A DNA stretch of 64,000 bases, taken from Chaetoceros tenuissimus (Eukaryota; Bacillariophyta; Thalassiosirophyceae; Chaetocerotales; Chaetocerotaceae). Positions 45,200 to 57,660 of the stretch are shown here, piece by piece. The DNA is taken from the NCBI GenBank assembly GCA_021927905.1, contig BLLK01000082.1:1-64000 (forward strand), given 5' to 3'. The position numbers and the translations under genes are program-made. How positions within the stretch are numbered: the stretch's first letter is position 1; each line of letters starts with the position of its first letter. The notes beneath the pieces are model-generated. The model worked only from the letters and a program-made list of their open reading frames with translations. It was not told where the DNA came from and did no database searches.

Positions 45200-48050
45200 T
45201 CATGTCATGGGCCCTCAATTGGAACTCCAATCATACGAAGTTTGTATCTCATAGATATGATCAATTCAGAAGCAACATGAAGTGCAACAAATTCAGATCC
45301 AAAAGTAGATGATTCAATGGTGGCCTGTCTCTTGGAATACCAAATGATTGGAGAAGAATTCAGATATAGTAGAATTTCAGTCTGAGATCTACTTGTTACT
45401 TTCTCACCTGCATAATCACTATCCACAAATACATACATAGACAACAGTTTCCTTCTTGGAACGGGTGCATTTGGAGGTAGATCTTCCACATCATCAGGAT
45501 AAGCTTTCTTCATGAATTCAGTCTGCTCATTAACTTTGTCATAATCAAAATCTAGATTTGGTGCGCCAATTCATTGTCTTTGTGGATATCAAGAAAATTG
45601 AACACATGAATAGCCTGTAGGAGGTGACCAGTCCTTGGCAAAACTAAATATCTTGACAAAACTGATACCTCTATCCTACCAAGCTCCACTGCCCATTGCA
45701 ATATACCAATTAAATTCTTGAATAGGGTAACTTGATCATCAGTACATTCCTCAGAAGTATCAAGCTCAGGTTGATAAGATGCAGTAGTAAATGGTTGCTT
45801 CAGACTGTAATTTGGATCAGAAAGCTTCTTATTATAATCCAAACCACTCTCCTTGAGCTTAGCCTTAAGGTTCTTGATTGCCTTGTCAAGATAAGAGTTA
45901 GAGCTCATAGTCCAAAATGGATTGGCACCATCATCATTGACTTTTCTATTGTCAACACCCAAGTATCTATCAGGAGGACCAATAAATATCTTCTTTTCCG
46001 TAGGAGCAGAAAGAAAAGCATTTTGGATGTTGCCAGCTAATATATCAAGGTTATTAAGAGCAGCAACTAGAAATCCTATTCAAACTGTATCTCTCGAAAC
46101 AACACTAGAGTAGGTCATGTTTGTGTCCTCCAGCGACATATCTGGCCTTTTGAGTCATATCTAGCTTGACATCCAATACTAAGTGGCATAGGATCTCATT
46201 GTATCCAGGTAGAGGTCTATCTCCACAAGCTAATAACCTTAAAGCACATTTGGCATTCACCATTTCCTTCTTGATAGCATCTTTCCATAACGTGTTATTA
46301 TTGGCTTTGTCAATCTTGATGGCTTCATCCCATGAACCAGGGACCTACCTTTTCTTAGCACGTTGCCTCAGCACATGATTAACCCATCACTTGAAAGCAG
46401 GTTCATCTTGTATTTTCATGGCAACTGCTAACTCTGCTAGACTAAGTGGATAACCTTCCTTGGCATCCTTAAGGGAGATCCAACTCTTAAGAGTATCCAG
46501 TGGCAGAAGAATTGCCCTACTTCATGTGCAGGACTTGGTGACAGAGTTTCATACTCTTGGAGTCTTTGTTGAAGTAGTAACACCATTGGAACCATGCAAA
46601 GGAAACATACTCTGAGATGTCAGGAGTATAATGCATTATCATCTCATACGTTGTTTCCACTGAAGGTCCCCGTCTAGTTACAAGTAGTGACAAGAGATCA
46701 GCAGTGTATTCATAGCAGAAGCATGTAGCCATCATTATTTTTTGCGCATATCGTTTTACTCCGCTAATTACAGGCTCTGCTCTATTTTGCCATGGTGAAT
46801 GTGGTTCTGTGAAGGTCTGATAAATTCCAAACTTTCTTATCAGCCTCTTGAACAGTCCATCTTTGAAGTTACCATGATTATCAGAGTGTAAACTATAAGG
46901 TAGACCAATGACATGCAAGAAGTACCTGAGAGTTCCTTCTGTAGTTTCAAATGTCTCATTTTCACATGGAAGAAACTTGTAGAAACCAAGTCCATTGGTA
47001 TATATCACTCCTCTTTTGTATTCTTGAATTGAAGTAGCCTTGACTTTCAGGTAGTCACAGTAGAACTTACCAAAGATCCTTGACAACTGTTTATATTGGA
47101 GTTGAGCCTTATCAGTCTTGAAATGGGGAGAGAGAGCACCTGTGGTCCTGATGAATTTAGATGTAGTTGCCTGCAGAGTCCTTTGAGCTGTCTTTAATCT
47201 GATCTTAAGGAATCAAGCCATTTCCTCAGGACTAATATTATCCTTGCTTTTGTATGAATTCATTGCTAGGAGTGATTTGAAAGTCTCCTCATACAGGTGA
47301 AGTACAGAAGTTGATTGCACAGCGATAGTAGATGTGACATGAGGGATGATGCAACTGGATCATCTTTTGCTGAATCAATAATACAAGAGGAAGTAGAGAA
47401 CACAGATCTTTGCTGAGAGAAGTTACCTCCAGGTATACTAGGATCCCATGGAAACTTAGCAGACATGACAAGTTTTTGACAGCTATGAATTTCATCAGCA
47501 GTAGGACGGTGAAAAGGAATAAATGGTAATGCCCCATCATGATCTACTGGAATAACAGTGCCACAGGGAAAGGTGATAGTTTGAGCATGTGGATCCAAAT
47601 AGTATCTCTTTGGTCTTACATCAACCCTAACATCTGATTCTTCAGCCTGAATTGGATTAACCAACGAATCATCCATTCTATCACCAAGGTAAATAGAATT
47701 ATTACATTCAATAATGTATGTCTTGCTGTCATCATTGTCATAAGCGTAAAGGACATTTGCAATGGGTAAATCTGGGATAGTTCAAAGAGAGCACTAAATC
47801 CACCAGCAGTAACAAATTTATAAACAACAAATTCTTCAACATAGGTATGTTTCCTAGCACAATTTGTATCTGCCCATGAGTCAATTCCAAGCCTATTACC
47901 ACGCTGATGTTCATTTGCAGTCAGGGTAGGATGCACAAAGGATTCAATATGGAAGGATGATCTAGTTGTAGAAATGGTGGTTGTAATAAATGCTCTAATC
48001 GCGTAAGTTGGGGTGCAAGTGGAATGAAGTAATAGTCCCTGGAACAATCT
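45200..48050 (-). mobile_element. Copia-type relic (minus): protease, integrase, reverse transcriptase, RNase H
   Basis: Right to left: protease region near 47930-47800 (IDSWADTNCARKHTYVEEFV), linker 47676-47266, integrase core near 47086-46517 (SDNHGNFKDGLFKRLIRKFG, then EPHSPWQNRAEP), reverse transcriptase about 46380-45552, RNase H 45513-45205 (VFVDSDYAGEKVTSRSQTE, IIWYSKRQATIE). Order is Copia. Gag and both LTRs are missing and there are several breaks. Old. Confidence 0.75.
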
Positions 48051-48300
48051 TCAGGACACGAGAAATAGGCCAGCCATCAGTGACAACTGGCACAGAAGTC
48101 AAGAAATTCTATTACCATTTGAACCATACATGGCCAGAATATGATTGCCCATTTACAGTAGAGATGACACCTTCATCACCATTGACTCCCCTTCATGCAG
48201 ACAAGCCAAAAGCTTGGCCTGCATTATTGGTAGTGATATTATGAAAGCTACAGAGCAGTACAAGGCTGATCTGCTAACCAAGCCTTGAATAGCACACTAA
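48051..48300 (+). other. Retroelement scrap between two relics
   Basis: Short coding-like pieces only. One ends in QYKADLLTKP at about 48255-48285, which resembles the end of a Copia RNase H on the plus strand. Too short to assign. Confidence 0.3.
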
Positions 48301-51050
48301 TTGTTTAGGAGCATAGCAGAGTGACAGCATCCCCCATTGCAGCATCACCTCAGGATGCAACTGGATGCTTTAATCCGATCAGACCTGAGCAGACTAGTAT
48401 TATCCAGCAAGCAAAGGGACTTAAGAAAGAAGCAACAATTTGTAACATGCAAGTATTACACTGTATGAAAGGACACATTCAAACTGCAGCAGGAGTGACA
48501 GAAAGAAGCCTCAAATTTGACAAGAAGAACAGGAATTACAAAGGTCCACAGCATGGAAATGATACAAGGAGGAAATTCAGTCATATGAGTTTCTACACCC
48601 AAACAGAAATGACAGCATCAGTAGAGATGGAAATGCATTCATTTATGACATCACGCACTTTGTACTGTAAGCAATCAATTGCTTCATTGCAGCAGTACCT
48701 ATGCTGACGAGGAAGCTCCAACTCTGGCAAAACTTATTGAATGTGTCAGGTAGAGACTTGGCTATTGATAAATGTGTGATTGTCTTCTTACTCTACAAGA
48801 CAATATTTGAGAAAGAGAAAAGTAAGGTAGTTCTTAAGCCAATAGAGGATGAGCCAGGCGACATAAATCTACAACCATATGACTAAGAAACATCTAGAAT
48901 CAATATCCGCAGGATTGAGCCTTATGAAGGAGAAAGATATCTTGGGGTCAGAGTAGCAGGGGATGGGAACTGGAGAGATGAGTACAAGCATAGAGTGAAG
49001 CAAATGAAAAGTAAATGAAAAGCATGGCTTCAAAGGTTCACACTTGCACATTGGACAGGAATGGAGCTCACCTACTCTACTTGACACAGTACAAACCCAC
49101 CGTTTGTTACCCTTTGCACCACCCAATATTCTCTGATAAGGAATGTGACAAATTGCAAAGTCCTTTCCTTTGATCTATACCACCTAAGATGGGCGTCAAC
49201 CACAACTTTCCTAGAGCTGTGATTAATGGTCCTTTTGCATTAGGAGGAAACCAACTAATTGATGTCAAAGTGGAACAATTTGCATTGCAACTTGTAGATA
49301 TCATTGGAGAACACCTTGTACACCTAATTGCATTCCATCAGAGATTCCTCAGTTTTTCATGCTTTCTCCCTTGGACTTTGACTACAGACTGCAAAATTCT
49401 TGCATTGCATTTCTCTGGGAGAAGATACACACATATGACATTGAGGTTAAAAAGGGTGCCACATTTGCCAAAAGCTAATAATTCATCTCTCATTAATTTC
49501 CCTCCGCAAGAGATGGAAAAATACACCACAGAGAATAACATCCAATGAACTCCACAATGCAAATGAAATACAACTCTTTCTTTGATGTACCTTCTTGAGT
49601 GACATCAGCAGAAAAGAGATACAAGACTACAGAGTCTTACCCAATGTGAGAGAGACCAAATAAAGTAGCAATTGATGCTTGGAAGAAATGCTTTCAGGGA
49701 GCATTCATTACTGGAGAGAGAGAAGTTCTACCTTCACTTAAGCTGACTATCCACTACCCGCAGCTGAGGATAGTGCACCTTCTTCTGTTAGAGTTTACCT
49801 GAAATGACAGCCACAGCATATCTAGGATATATTAGGTAACGAGTGCACAGAGTGGAATGCAAGAGACATCAACAGTATCTGCACATGTCTGGAGAACGTA
49901 CAGTCAAGAATGGCAAATAGGCACACTACTATGCTATTAAACCAGCTATTTGTGAAAACCCAATTTATTGGGATAGACTCTTAGGAATTGATGGCTATGG
50001 CTAGGAAAGATATCCCACTGAACATAGTCACAGCACATTTGATGTCCCATCAGGATAACAAGACTCCTTTTCACCTGCTTTTATATGATGCCCAGATAAA
50101 TGTCCAAATGGATTTCCAAGCTGATGCAGTCAGAGATGGACCAAGCACAATCCAACCAGTCCTGACTTTGTAGGACAAGATTTCCAGATCAAGATAGATG
50201 GGGTGATTGTTTACTCAGATGTTGCAGTGTAAAAATCAATTACAGAAAATCATTGAAGAGCTATCTATTGGCAAAGTATGAGTGGTCTGGGATGCCTGCT
50301 ATCTCAAGGGCTTTTCTCAGCAAGTACACACAAATGTTCTCAAATTGCAATATAACTGGCAATATACAAGGAAGCGTAGAAATGTCTTTGAAAAGAATGA
50401 AAAGAGGATTTCAAACTGTAAGACAACAGCTGTTAACTTGGATGTGGAGATGTAGATGACAAACACCACTTTCTTAATTGTACATGTTAACCTGGTTACT
50501 CCAAATCCAATACTTAACTCCACAACCACTTTGTCATATGATTCTACTGGGGCTCTGTTCAGTACAATGCCATGGTAATTTCATCATTTTTTGTGGAGAA
50601 TCTGAACAAGAAGAAATAGTCTTCTGTGATCAAGAAGAAATAGGCTGAAATCACTTCCTACTGGGTAATCTGAGAATTAAATGGAAAGAAGCAATGGAAT
50701 CTCACTATGCTAAGCTTGCAGCAGCCTCAGATGAGAAAATACCATTGCTGCTAAATACCAAAGCAACCACTCGGCCACCATCACAATTGCTGGCTGATTA
50801 GAAATGAATGCCACCATGCATTGAAAGAGGACTCAGACTACCATGCAGACAGAGAAAAGCTCCTCCACAAAATGGAAGCCATATTTACAAAAAAGCCATC
50901 CCTCTATCCAAGCATTCAGAACATTATTTACTCACACATAAGTCTTCTGAACTCTGGAATTCAAAACTGGCTCAAATCATATTGGCTGGCCTGTAAATTT
51001 GTGGGTCCATCTCTGATCACAACACATTTCTCTTTGTAATCCGCTAACAA
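48301..51050 (+). mobile_element. Second LINE-like relic, heavily decayed
   Basis: Successive forward frames give reverse-transcriptase-like text in order: SGRDLAIDKCVIVFLLYKTI near 48740-48800; a part reading INIRRIEPYEGERYLGVRVA then GDGNWRDEYKHRV near 48900-48995; PPKMGVNHNFPRAVINGP near 49180-49235. The combination YLGV-x2-GDGNW, YKPTVCYPL and PKMG-x-NxxFPRAVxxGP is what I recall from the region after the YxDD box in LINE-type RTs of algae. Later pieces (50260-50460, 50820-51040) are weaker. There are many stops and frame changes roughly every 100-200 bases, so it is far older than the LINE at 28550. Ends are undefined. Confidence 0.5.
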
Positions 51051-51610
51051 CAATATCATCCCTCCGGAAATTTCTCAATCATGCTGTAGAGCCAGGTTGG
51101 GGTTAACTGCAACTAAGGACTTATTGCATTGAATGGCTGAAGAACTGCAACAGCTAATGGACTTGAGGATCTAATTATGTCTATCATATTGAATCAATTA
51201 GCTAGAGGAATTGATTTCTTGTCAATATTTTTATGCGCTGAGGGTAAGGACTACTTTTGAGCACAACTATGTGTTCCATATTTCTAAGCACACTGCCCTC
51301 TCTGTAATCAACTGCATCTGTCATGACTGTGAACTTCCTCTAGACTGGAAGTGGCCTTTATTTCTTTAGACCGGAAATGGTCTCTATTTCTCTGGACCAA
51401 AGTGTTGATTTTGATATAAAGCATCCAGTTGAAAGTCTGTTCCTAGGCTGAGATGCCTTTGGAAACATTAGGCTGAAACTACTAGAGTACCAACTCGCTC
51501 ACTCTCTTCCCTCCCCTTTCTCTTCTTTGAGCTTTCCAGTAGATGTACTAGCCGTGGACTTTTAAGCAACAAGATCATGATCGACTTTGAAAAAATTCTT
51601 ATCACTTTCT
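51051..51610. other. Non-coding stretch left of the MITE
   Basis: No gene. It contains a local pair of similar phrases (CTAGACTGGAAGTGGCCT/TTAGACCGGAAATGGTCT, 51342-51375), a tiny duplication. Confidence 0.4.
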
Positions 51611-52151
51611 CTACGAGCGTTGGAAACTCGACCGGTCGACTTTTTTTCCGGGTCTTTGGGAGCGTTCGTAGTAAGTACACTACTAACGGATACAGCAAAT
51701 CTCTGTGTACAATTCATAAAAAAATTGTTGTAGAAATACAAAACTATGGAATATATGTGTTCTACTTATATAAATATAAATATTTTGTATGGGATGAATA
51801 TTGTTTTCATGGATTCTTCGACCACTAATGAAATCGTCCGAGTTTGAATTTTCTGGTATGGACAAGTACGAGGAAATCGCGTAGAAAAATAGCCAAAAAC
51901 CAAGAAATATCAAATGGCTTAGTAGTGCAATAAACGTGCTACAGAGTCCGTTGTGCTGCCTAATATGATTGTCTAGAGTATATACAAGACTTATTCAACG
52001 GCAGTTTCATTGAAGATTATGTATGTTGAGGTCTAATTGGGGTTTATTTAGACTTGTATAAAAATGAGTCTTTTCTGAATTTTGCGCGAAGGAGCTACCA
52101 AAAACTCGATCGGTCGAGTTTCCAACGCGGTCGAGTTTCCAACCCGCGTAG
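51611..52151. mobile_element. MITE-like element with terminal inverted repeats, directly upstream of a glycosyltransferase gene
   Basis: 541 bp. The left end reads CTACGAGCGTTGGAAACTCG then ACCGGTCGAC. The reverse complement of the right end reads CTACGCGGGTTGGAAACTCG then ACCG (22 of 24 matching). The right end holds a second copy of GTTGGAAACTCGACCG, so the TIR is doubled there. TTTCT stands directly before 51611 and directly after 52151, a possible 5-bp target duplication, though T-rich. The inside is AT-rich and has no transposase. The superfamily is not clear. The gene start at 52180 is 29 bases downstream. Confidence 0.7.
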
Positions 52152-52179
52152 TTTCTTTTCCTATTTCAATTTTTCATCA

Positions 52180-53450
52180 ATGGTTTTCAAGTTATTTTTT
52201 TCGTCTTTTTTGATTTTATCATGTGGAACCTTGTTATTTTCACTTTTATTCTATGTTCAAAAAGATTTTTCGTTTGAAAAATTTGAAATAATAAATCTTG
52301 ACATTCATCATACTGAAAACAATGAATCTCATTTTTCTCAAATCCATATGCAAAACAGAACAGTAAAAAAACAAAGCCATAAAAATATTCCTTCTGCTGA
52401 AAAGCGTATAGGTCCGAATGGAGAAAAGGGATATGTACACAATCCAAAATTTTCATTTCAAGATTTAGATTTGAATTCTACAAATATAAACCATAACGTT
52501 TTATGCAAAGATTTGAATGAATTTGAAGAAATTGCATCATATAGGATAAAAAAACAAATTCAATCAGATTATGACGTGTCTAGAAAAAAAATATCAATAT
52601 TTTGTGCTGTTTATACTTATAGTAAGCACAAGGATTTCACCAAAGCCATACAGGAGACTTGGGGTAAGAAGTGTGACGGCTTACTTTTTGCAAGTGATAT
52701 TTCTGACTTTGAGTCGGGACATGTTCATCTACCATCAAATAGTATATATGGGTTTTCATATAAGGGCATTATACAGAAACTTCGTGTTATGTACTCGTAT
52801 GTGTATGATAACTTCCTAAACGATTATGACTACTTTCATTTTGTTGGTGATGACGCATATCTTATTATGGAAAATTTAAGATATTTTTTAACTTCAAAAA
52901 AAGTGCAAATGTGGGAAGACAGAAAAGACAGATATCTCATTGCAGGATTTTGGATGAGTTTTGGTAAAATGAAACCTAAAGATTTTTTCTTAGCTGGAGG
53001 TTCAGGGTGAGTTTTCATTCTTTCTTTTTACAAAAAGAATACTTTTTCTCAAAATTTAAAAGATATACTTTATCTCGGAAGGCATTAAAAGAGTATGTTG
53101 AAGGACCATTGCAGAACTGCTCAATTGAAAAGGAGGGATCACAAGAGGATGTATTTTTTACAAATTGCGTTAAGGAGTATATGACAAAAGAATTTATATT
53201 TACAGGAGATGAAGATGGCTCACAACGTTATCATCAAGCTCCATTATATGCCCCCCTCCGCAACTCTGTCGTCAGAAAATCCATACAGAATATGCAAAAA
53301 TTAACAAATATATCTCTGATTCTTTCCAAAAATGATGTTAATGTTATATCAAACACTACAATTGCTTTCCATCAACATAAACATCCTGATGAGCTAAGAC
53401 GGTTAGAATTGATTTTTTATGGAAATTATAGGCATGTCTGTGATTTATAA
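52180..53450 (+). CDS. GT31 family core-1-like beta-1,3-galactosyltransferase with one 56-nt intron
   Basis: Exons 52180-53006 and 53063-53450 give 404 residues. The frame is open upstream into the MITE, but the first in-frame ATG is 52180 and is followed at once by a membrane anchor (about residues 5-25, LFFSSFLILSCGTLLFSLLF), so I place the start there. GT31 features: IFCAVYTYS near 144, AIQETWGKKCDGLLFASD near 154, DYFHFVGDDAYLIMENLRYF near 217 (acidic pair near 223-224), AGGSGYTLSRKAL near 273 formed across the splice, and SQEDVFFTNCV near 302. The core matches C1GALT1-type enzymes, which act in the Golgi on O-GalNAc glycans; the actual acceptor is unknown. It is a close paralogue of the gene at 35652. 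The MITE probably forms part of its promoter or 5' UTR. Confidence 0.85.
53007..53062 (+). other. Spliceosomal intron in the GT31 gene
   Basis: GTGAGT donor, T-rich middle, AAAAG acceptor; 56 nt. Removing it joins GG to A and restores GGSGYTL, the conserved GT31 motif. The unspliced reading stops inside the intron. Confidence 0.85.
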
Positions 53451-53808
53451 CGTGATAGACTACCTAAAAAAATTTTACTTAACCACAATTTTTACCAAAT
53501 ATGTTACCATAAATCACTGGTTTGTATTTTTTTAGCTAACAGAATAAACTTCATGTATTTCTACAGCCAACAGAATTTACAACATACCATTGAAGGAAAG
53601 GAAATTGTTTTGGTTTTTATCCGTTCATTCAAGTCTACAATGAATTCCCAAAAATCAAAAGGATAGCATGAGACCAGAAGAAAAAGAAAATGGGACTTTG
53701 CAATTTACTAGTTCTAAGGTTATGACTATTGGTGTTTCCTCTCATTGCTTCAAGACAGAAAAAGCTTTCGTTGTATAGGATCTTTTGAAAGATCTATTGC
53801 AATAACTC
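53451..53808. other. Intergenic AT-rich stretch
   Basis: 3' flank of the GT31 gene up to the DNA transposon. Nothing recognised. Confidence 0.5.
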
Positions 53809-53909
53809 AAGAGCTGGTTCGCGTAACAATGTACGCAACTTTTATACTCTGGACCAATCCTAGCACTTAATACATGTACTAAAATCTAAATAAAAATCCG
53901 CATTGATTG
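53809..53909 (+). repeat. Left terminal inverted repeat of the DNA transposon
   Basis: AAGAGCTGGTTC at the outer end; ATCTAAATAAAAATCCGCAT at the inner end. Inverted match to 56506-56638. Confidence 0.8.
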
Positions 53910-54221
53910 AAGTACTTATTAGCTTTGCGCAATGGGCCGTTTTTTAGTAATGGTTCGTTATAAATAAAGCACTTGACATTATCCCCTTAATTCTGGCATC
54001 ATTATACATTATAAAAATCAACTTGATGGAAACGATGAAGTATACCTTGTAACTAAATTGAACATGCCTGTTTTAAAGACATTGATAGTTTTTGCCTAGG
54101 TATTTACTTTCAGGTGCTTTTGACTCAGCAAAAGCACTATTTTTTGAATACCCTTTATGAGGACAATGGGCAATATAAAAACCTAGAAGTGAGTTCTTTT
54201 GTAAGTATTGATTTATATCAA

Positions 54222-56540
54222 TTACAAGATACTTTTTCTTGCATCTGATTTCAATTTGTTCTTGATAGCATTATTTGAATTCATAATTTCTGGATATTGA
54301 TCTTTAAACTCTTCGATGGCCATTGATGATTCAAGATCCTTCGGCTTAGTGTAAATGTTTCCATGTAAACTTTGTTTGAGCAATTCTATGACAGCATCAG
54401 GCAGAACAAAATCAGCCCTACGTCTTCCACCTGTGCCTGTGCTGCCATTCCGCAAGAGACTGCAAGACTACTTCTGAAGTTTGCTTGACCGGAATGGGCA
54501 AGAGCAGAAAATGTAAATCTAAAATCTTTGAATGCATCCTTGACTTCATCAATATTAGACCAACCTTCTAATGATAATGGAGGATGGAATTTGATTTCTT
54601 TCTTTCTTGTTATGAACTTCTTGATTTCTTTTGTTGTTGGTTCAATAAACTTGAGTAATTCATCTGTATGTTGAAAATCCACTTCAAGTAATTTGATGAC
54701 TTCATTCTTTGTTTTGGCTTTTTAGATAAGTGCACTTGCCAGTCAGGTTACAAGATGTCTTGATCCTGACAATCCTGTTTTGCCTATCTGAATTTTTTTT
54801 CCTCTTCTTAGTTGATTCTTTTGTACATTGGATGGTCTTTTCCCATCCTGTGTTTCAGTAAAGATGAGTTGGCACACAAAATTGTCACCCTTCAATTTTG
54901 CATTTAGTAATGCAACTGCAGTAACAAGAGCTGTATTTTGGTAACACATTGCATTGTCACTCTGGAAAATGATTTCTTTGCCCTTTGGTAGAATGTCCAT
55001 AGTATGTACAATCAAAGCTTCAAGAAATGAGAAGACTGCAGATATGTCTTGCTAATTACTGCCCTCCATGACCTGGTCAAAGTATATAGTTTTCTGTACC
55101 ACTTCTCATGAATTCTTATCCCATACAAAGGTTTCCGTAGCGTCAAATTGCAAAGACATTCCACGTTTTCAAAAGCAATCTATCTGTGATTCTTGATTGG
55201 AATATTCTATTTCTCTGTCAGTCCAGTCAAAAGTTTTCTTAGCTATAGGACAGTATTACTTCACAACTCAATTTCATCATTTCTTTCAATTCTTTGAGTG
55301 CATTCATCTTCCTTGCCGTTGCTCTTATAAAAGCTTCAACTTGTTTCCTTGCATTATCAACAAGTGCTCTGCCATCATCAAAATCTTGTTGAGTATGGTT
55401 TATTTTGCAGTAGCCAACAGAGCAGCACATTGTTTCTTCTAGAAGTTGATCAATCTGACTCAGGAGATGAAAAGGAAATTTGCATCCATTACATGATACA
55501 GAATTGAACTTCATTGTTTGATCTGTATTGGAGCATACTACACATGTATTTGACTTACACCATTTTCCATTTGCACCATGCATCAGAGAAGGTTCCTTCA
55601 GTGCATGACCAAGACAGTGGAAGCCTATACTATCTTCTCTCAGCATGTGTAAGGGCAGCCATACTTTCAGGAAATCTCTCACAGTGGTCAATTTGTTGGA
55701 TAGATGCTAGTACTGTGGGGACATATTGAAAATCTTATCAAAAAACATCTGATGCCATTCAATTGTTTCGTCCACTAAAATATGTGTGATAATTAGCACA
55801 ATTGGTTGCTTGAAATCCCTACTCATGATTGCTGCTACTACTTTGTATGCTGCATCATTTTCTGATCTTGCTCTTCTTTTGTTTAATTGGAGAATCATTT
55901 TTTGTATTCTTCATATATAAGTTGTCAAGGTAAGATGCTAGTATATCTAGGGAGTGATAAAAGTTGTACCATGTTGGTACTTAGAATAAAGCATACAGCA
56001 TCATGAAGAGTCATAGCCAAGAAAATTTGTTGACAATAATATTCTTTCCATCCCAAATATATTGCAAATCCTCCAATGAATTCCTGTTTGTTCTTTTACT
56101 GATATTCATGAGTAAAGCATGTTTGACAACAACACAATAGTTCGCTTCTCAACAAAACCTTTCTTTCAGCTGTAATAAAGGTCAAGAATAGAGTATTGAA
56201 TTCTTTCTAGATTGTATTCTACCTTGTCCTTTCTACAAATTTAGAAACCAAGCACTTAAATTAAGCATAAATTGGCAGGATATATTACAATTGCTAATTA
56301 CTCCGTCCAATTGAAGAGTAAATGAATCATTCAATGGAAACACTCTTCAAAAGTATCATTCATATTGTCATCATTTACTCTTGCCTTTAGATTCCCAATA
56401 TTGGGAAATTGCTAGAAGATGTGTCAAAGAAGATAGATGCATCACCAAGGGTAGAAAAAGACATTCCATCACTTGGCTTCTTTGCAGCTATGTATTTGTC
56501 TACCTTAATTGATGCAGATTTTAATTTAGATATTAGCACA
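54222..56540 (-). pseudogene. Transposase-like pseudogene of unassigned DDE family
   Basis: Read right to left. Near 56535-56410: SASIKVDKYIAAKKPSDGMS and TLGDASIFFDTSSSNFPIL. 55898-55707 is a short frame. 55691-55239 (150 residues) has paired cysteines (CVVCSN, CNGCKFPFH, CCSVGYC) as in a zinc-binding head. Near 55150: MSLQFDATETFVWDKNS. 55015-54743: IIFQSDNAMCYQNTALVTAV, then LIFTETQDGK. 54682-54222: a worn C-terminal part. QFDATE, QSDNAxCYxN and TETQDGK look like acidic catalytic blocks of a DDE-type transposase I recall as multicopy in algae and animals but cannot name. At least five frame changes or stops separate these blocks (for example near 55700, 55240, 55020 and 54740), so it is inactive. 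Confidence 0.55.
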
Positions 56541-56638
56541 TGTAATAAGTGTTAGGATTGGTCCAGAGTATAAAGAGTTCTTTAGAATTCTGACAAAAAA
56601 GTCAATTTACTTGTATGTTCTTACAGGAACCAGCTCTT
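56506..56638 (-). repeat. Right terminal inverted repeat of the DNA transposon
   Basis: Inverse of 53809-53909 with about 25-30 extra bases in the outer third. Confidence 0.8.
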
Positions 56639-57660
56639 AAAAGCTTAAAACTACTTTGATTTAATGTTACAAAAATGGCATCAAAAGTCTACAACAGAAC
56701 TCTGATGATACTGGCCTATGATATAGATTAGGATCTAATGATGATAACCAAGAAATTTTCAATAATGGGCTATTTAAAAAGGCGTCAAAATCATTATAAC
56801 TCTCAATTTTTTTTATCCTGCTTGAAAGGTAATCACTACATTATGAGTATAAACTTCATTACATTGGCCTGTAAGGGTGGGTGATCAGAGAAAGAGGGAA
56901 ATTGAATTGTATGAGTGTAAACTGTGATAAGAGTTGGTACTATGTGAGCTTTTGTAGCCAATTCTTTTATTGGATCTAAAGGTTGTGACAGTAATGTCTC
57001 AACTAAATCAGGTATCTGTCTTGCTAGTTCTATGTGGTCTCGTCAGCCTTTGTTTCATCTTGTTCTTTGCTGTAATCTTCCAACCCTACTTTTACTGGTG
57101 ATATAGACTTACACTCATTGGCATAGAATACAAAAATTAATGCTGCTTTTCATCTAGTATCTGCTTCAGAATTTCCTTGTAGGACATATTCATAGCATTA
57201 GCTTTACAACTTAGACTCTCTGCTTTAAGGGGTCACTGCCTACCCATGTGAAAAGGCTTCTCCTACCTAGATTTTCTTTTTAATACATAAAACTAGGAAT
57301 TCTATACAGCGTCAAAATACATCTTTTTCTTCTATGTGGTCATCTTGCTAACCCTACCTTTGTATTGCCAACAGTTCTAATTTTGTATTCTTTCTGATGT
57401 TTCTGTTGAAGAAATCATTTTATTTTTAATTCCCTATAAATATTTCTTTTTAGGGGGCACTTGTGCAATGTGAGGCTTATTCTTTAATCCTTTCACAGGA
57501 GCAGAGCTTTAAATTGAGCTATTATAGTGATAATACTGAAATAAATCTTACATGAACTGTATTCAATGTAGTTGCCTATCAGGAACCATTCATTTGAATA
57601 TCAATGTGCTGTAAAGGTAAGTAAATAGAAATCAAAATATGTAGATTATTATCATTTTAG
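56639..57660. other. Non-coding AT-rich stretch
   Basis: No reading frame, repeat or RNA recognised apart from short T-rich runs. Confidence 0.4.

Larger units (their letters stand above)
53809..56638 (-). mobile_element. DNA transposon with about 95-130-bp terminal inverted repeats, transposase decayed
   Basis: Left TIR 53809-53909 and inverted right TIR about 56506-56638. Both start AAGAGCTGGTTC and share ACTCTGGACCAATCCTA and TACATGTRCTAA, continuing to ATCTAAAT and GCATYRATT. The right copy has about 25-30 extra bases. The outside bases are TCAA-like on the left and TTAA on the right; a TTAA target is possible but not proven. The transposase is on the minus strand between them (54222 to about 56540). 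Confidence 0.75.

Noticed and set aside
52054-52179. TTG start for the GT31 protein inside the MITE
   Set aside because: The extra residues are encoded by the MITE inverted repeat. The ATG at 52180 puts the membrane anchor at the N-terminus as in the family.
53007-53062. Frame change in the second GT31 gene read as a frameshift
   Set aside because: GT...AG borders, length and the restored GGSGYTL motif show an intron instead.
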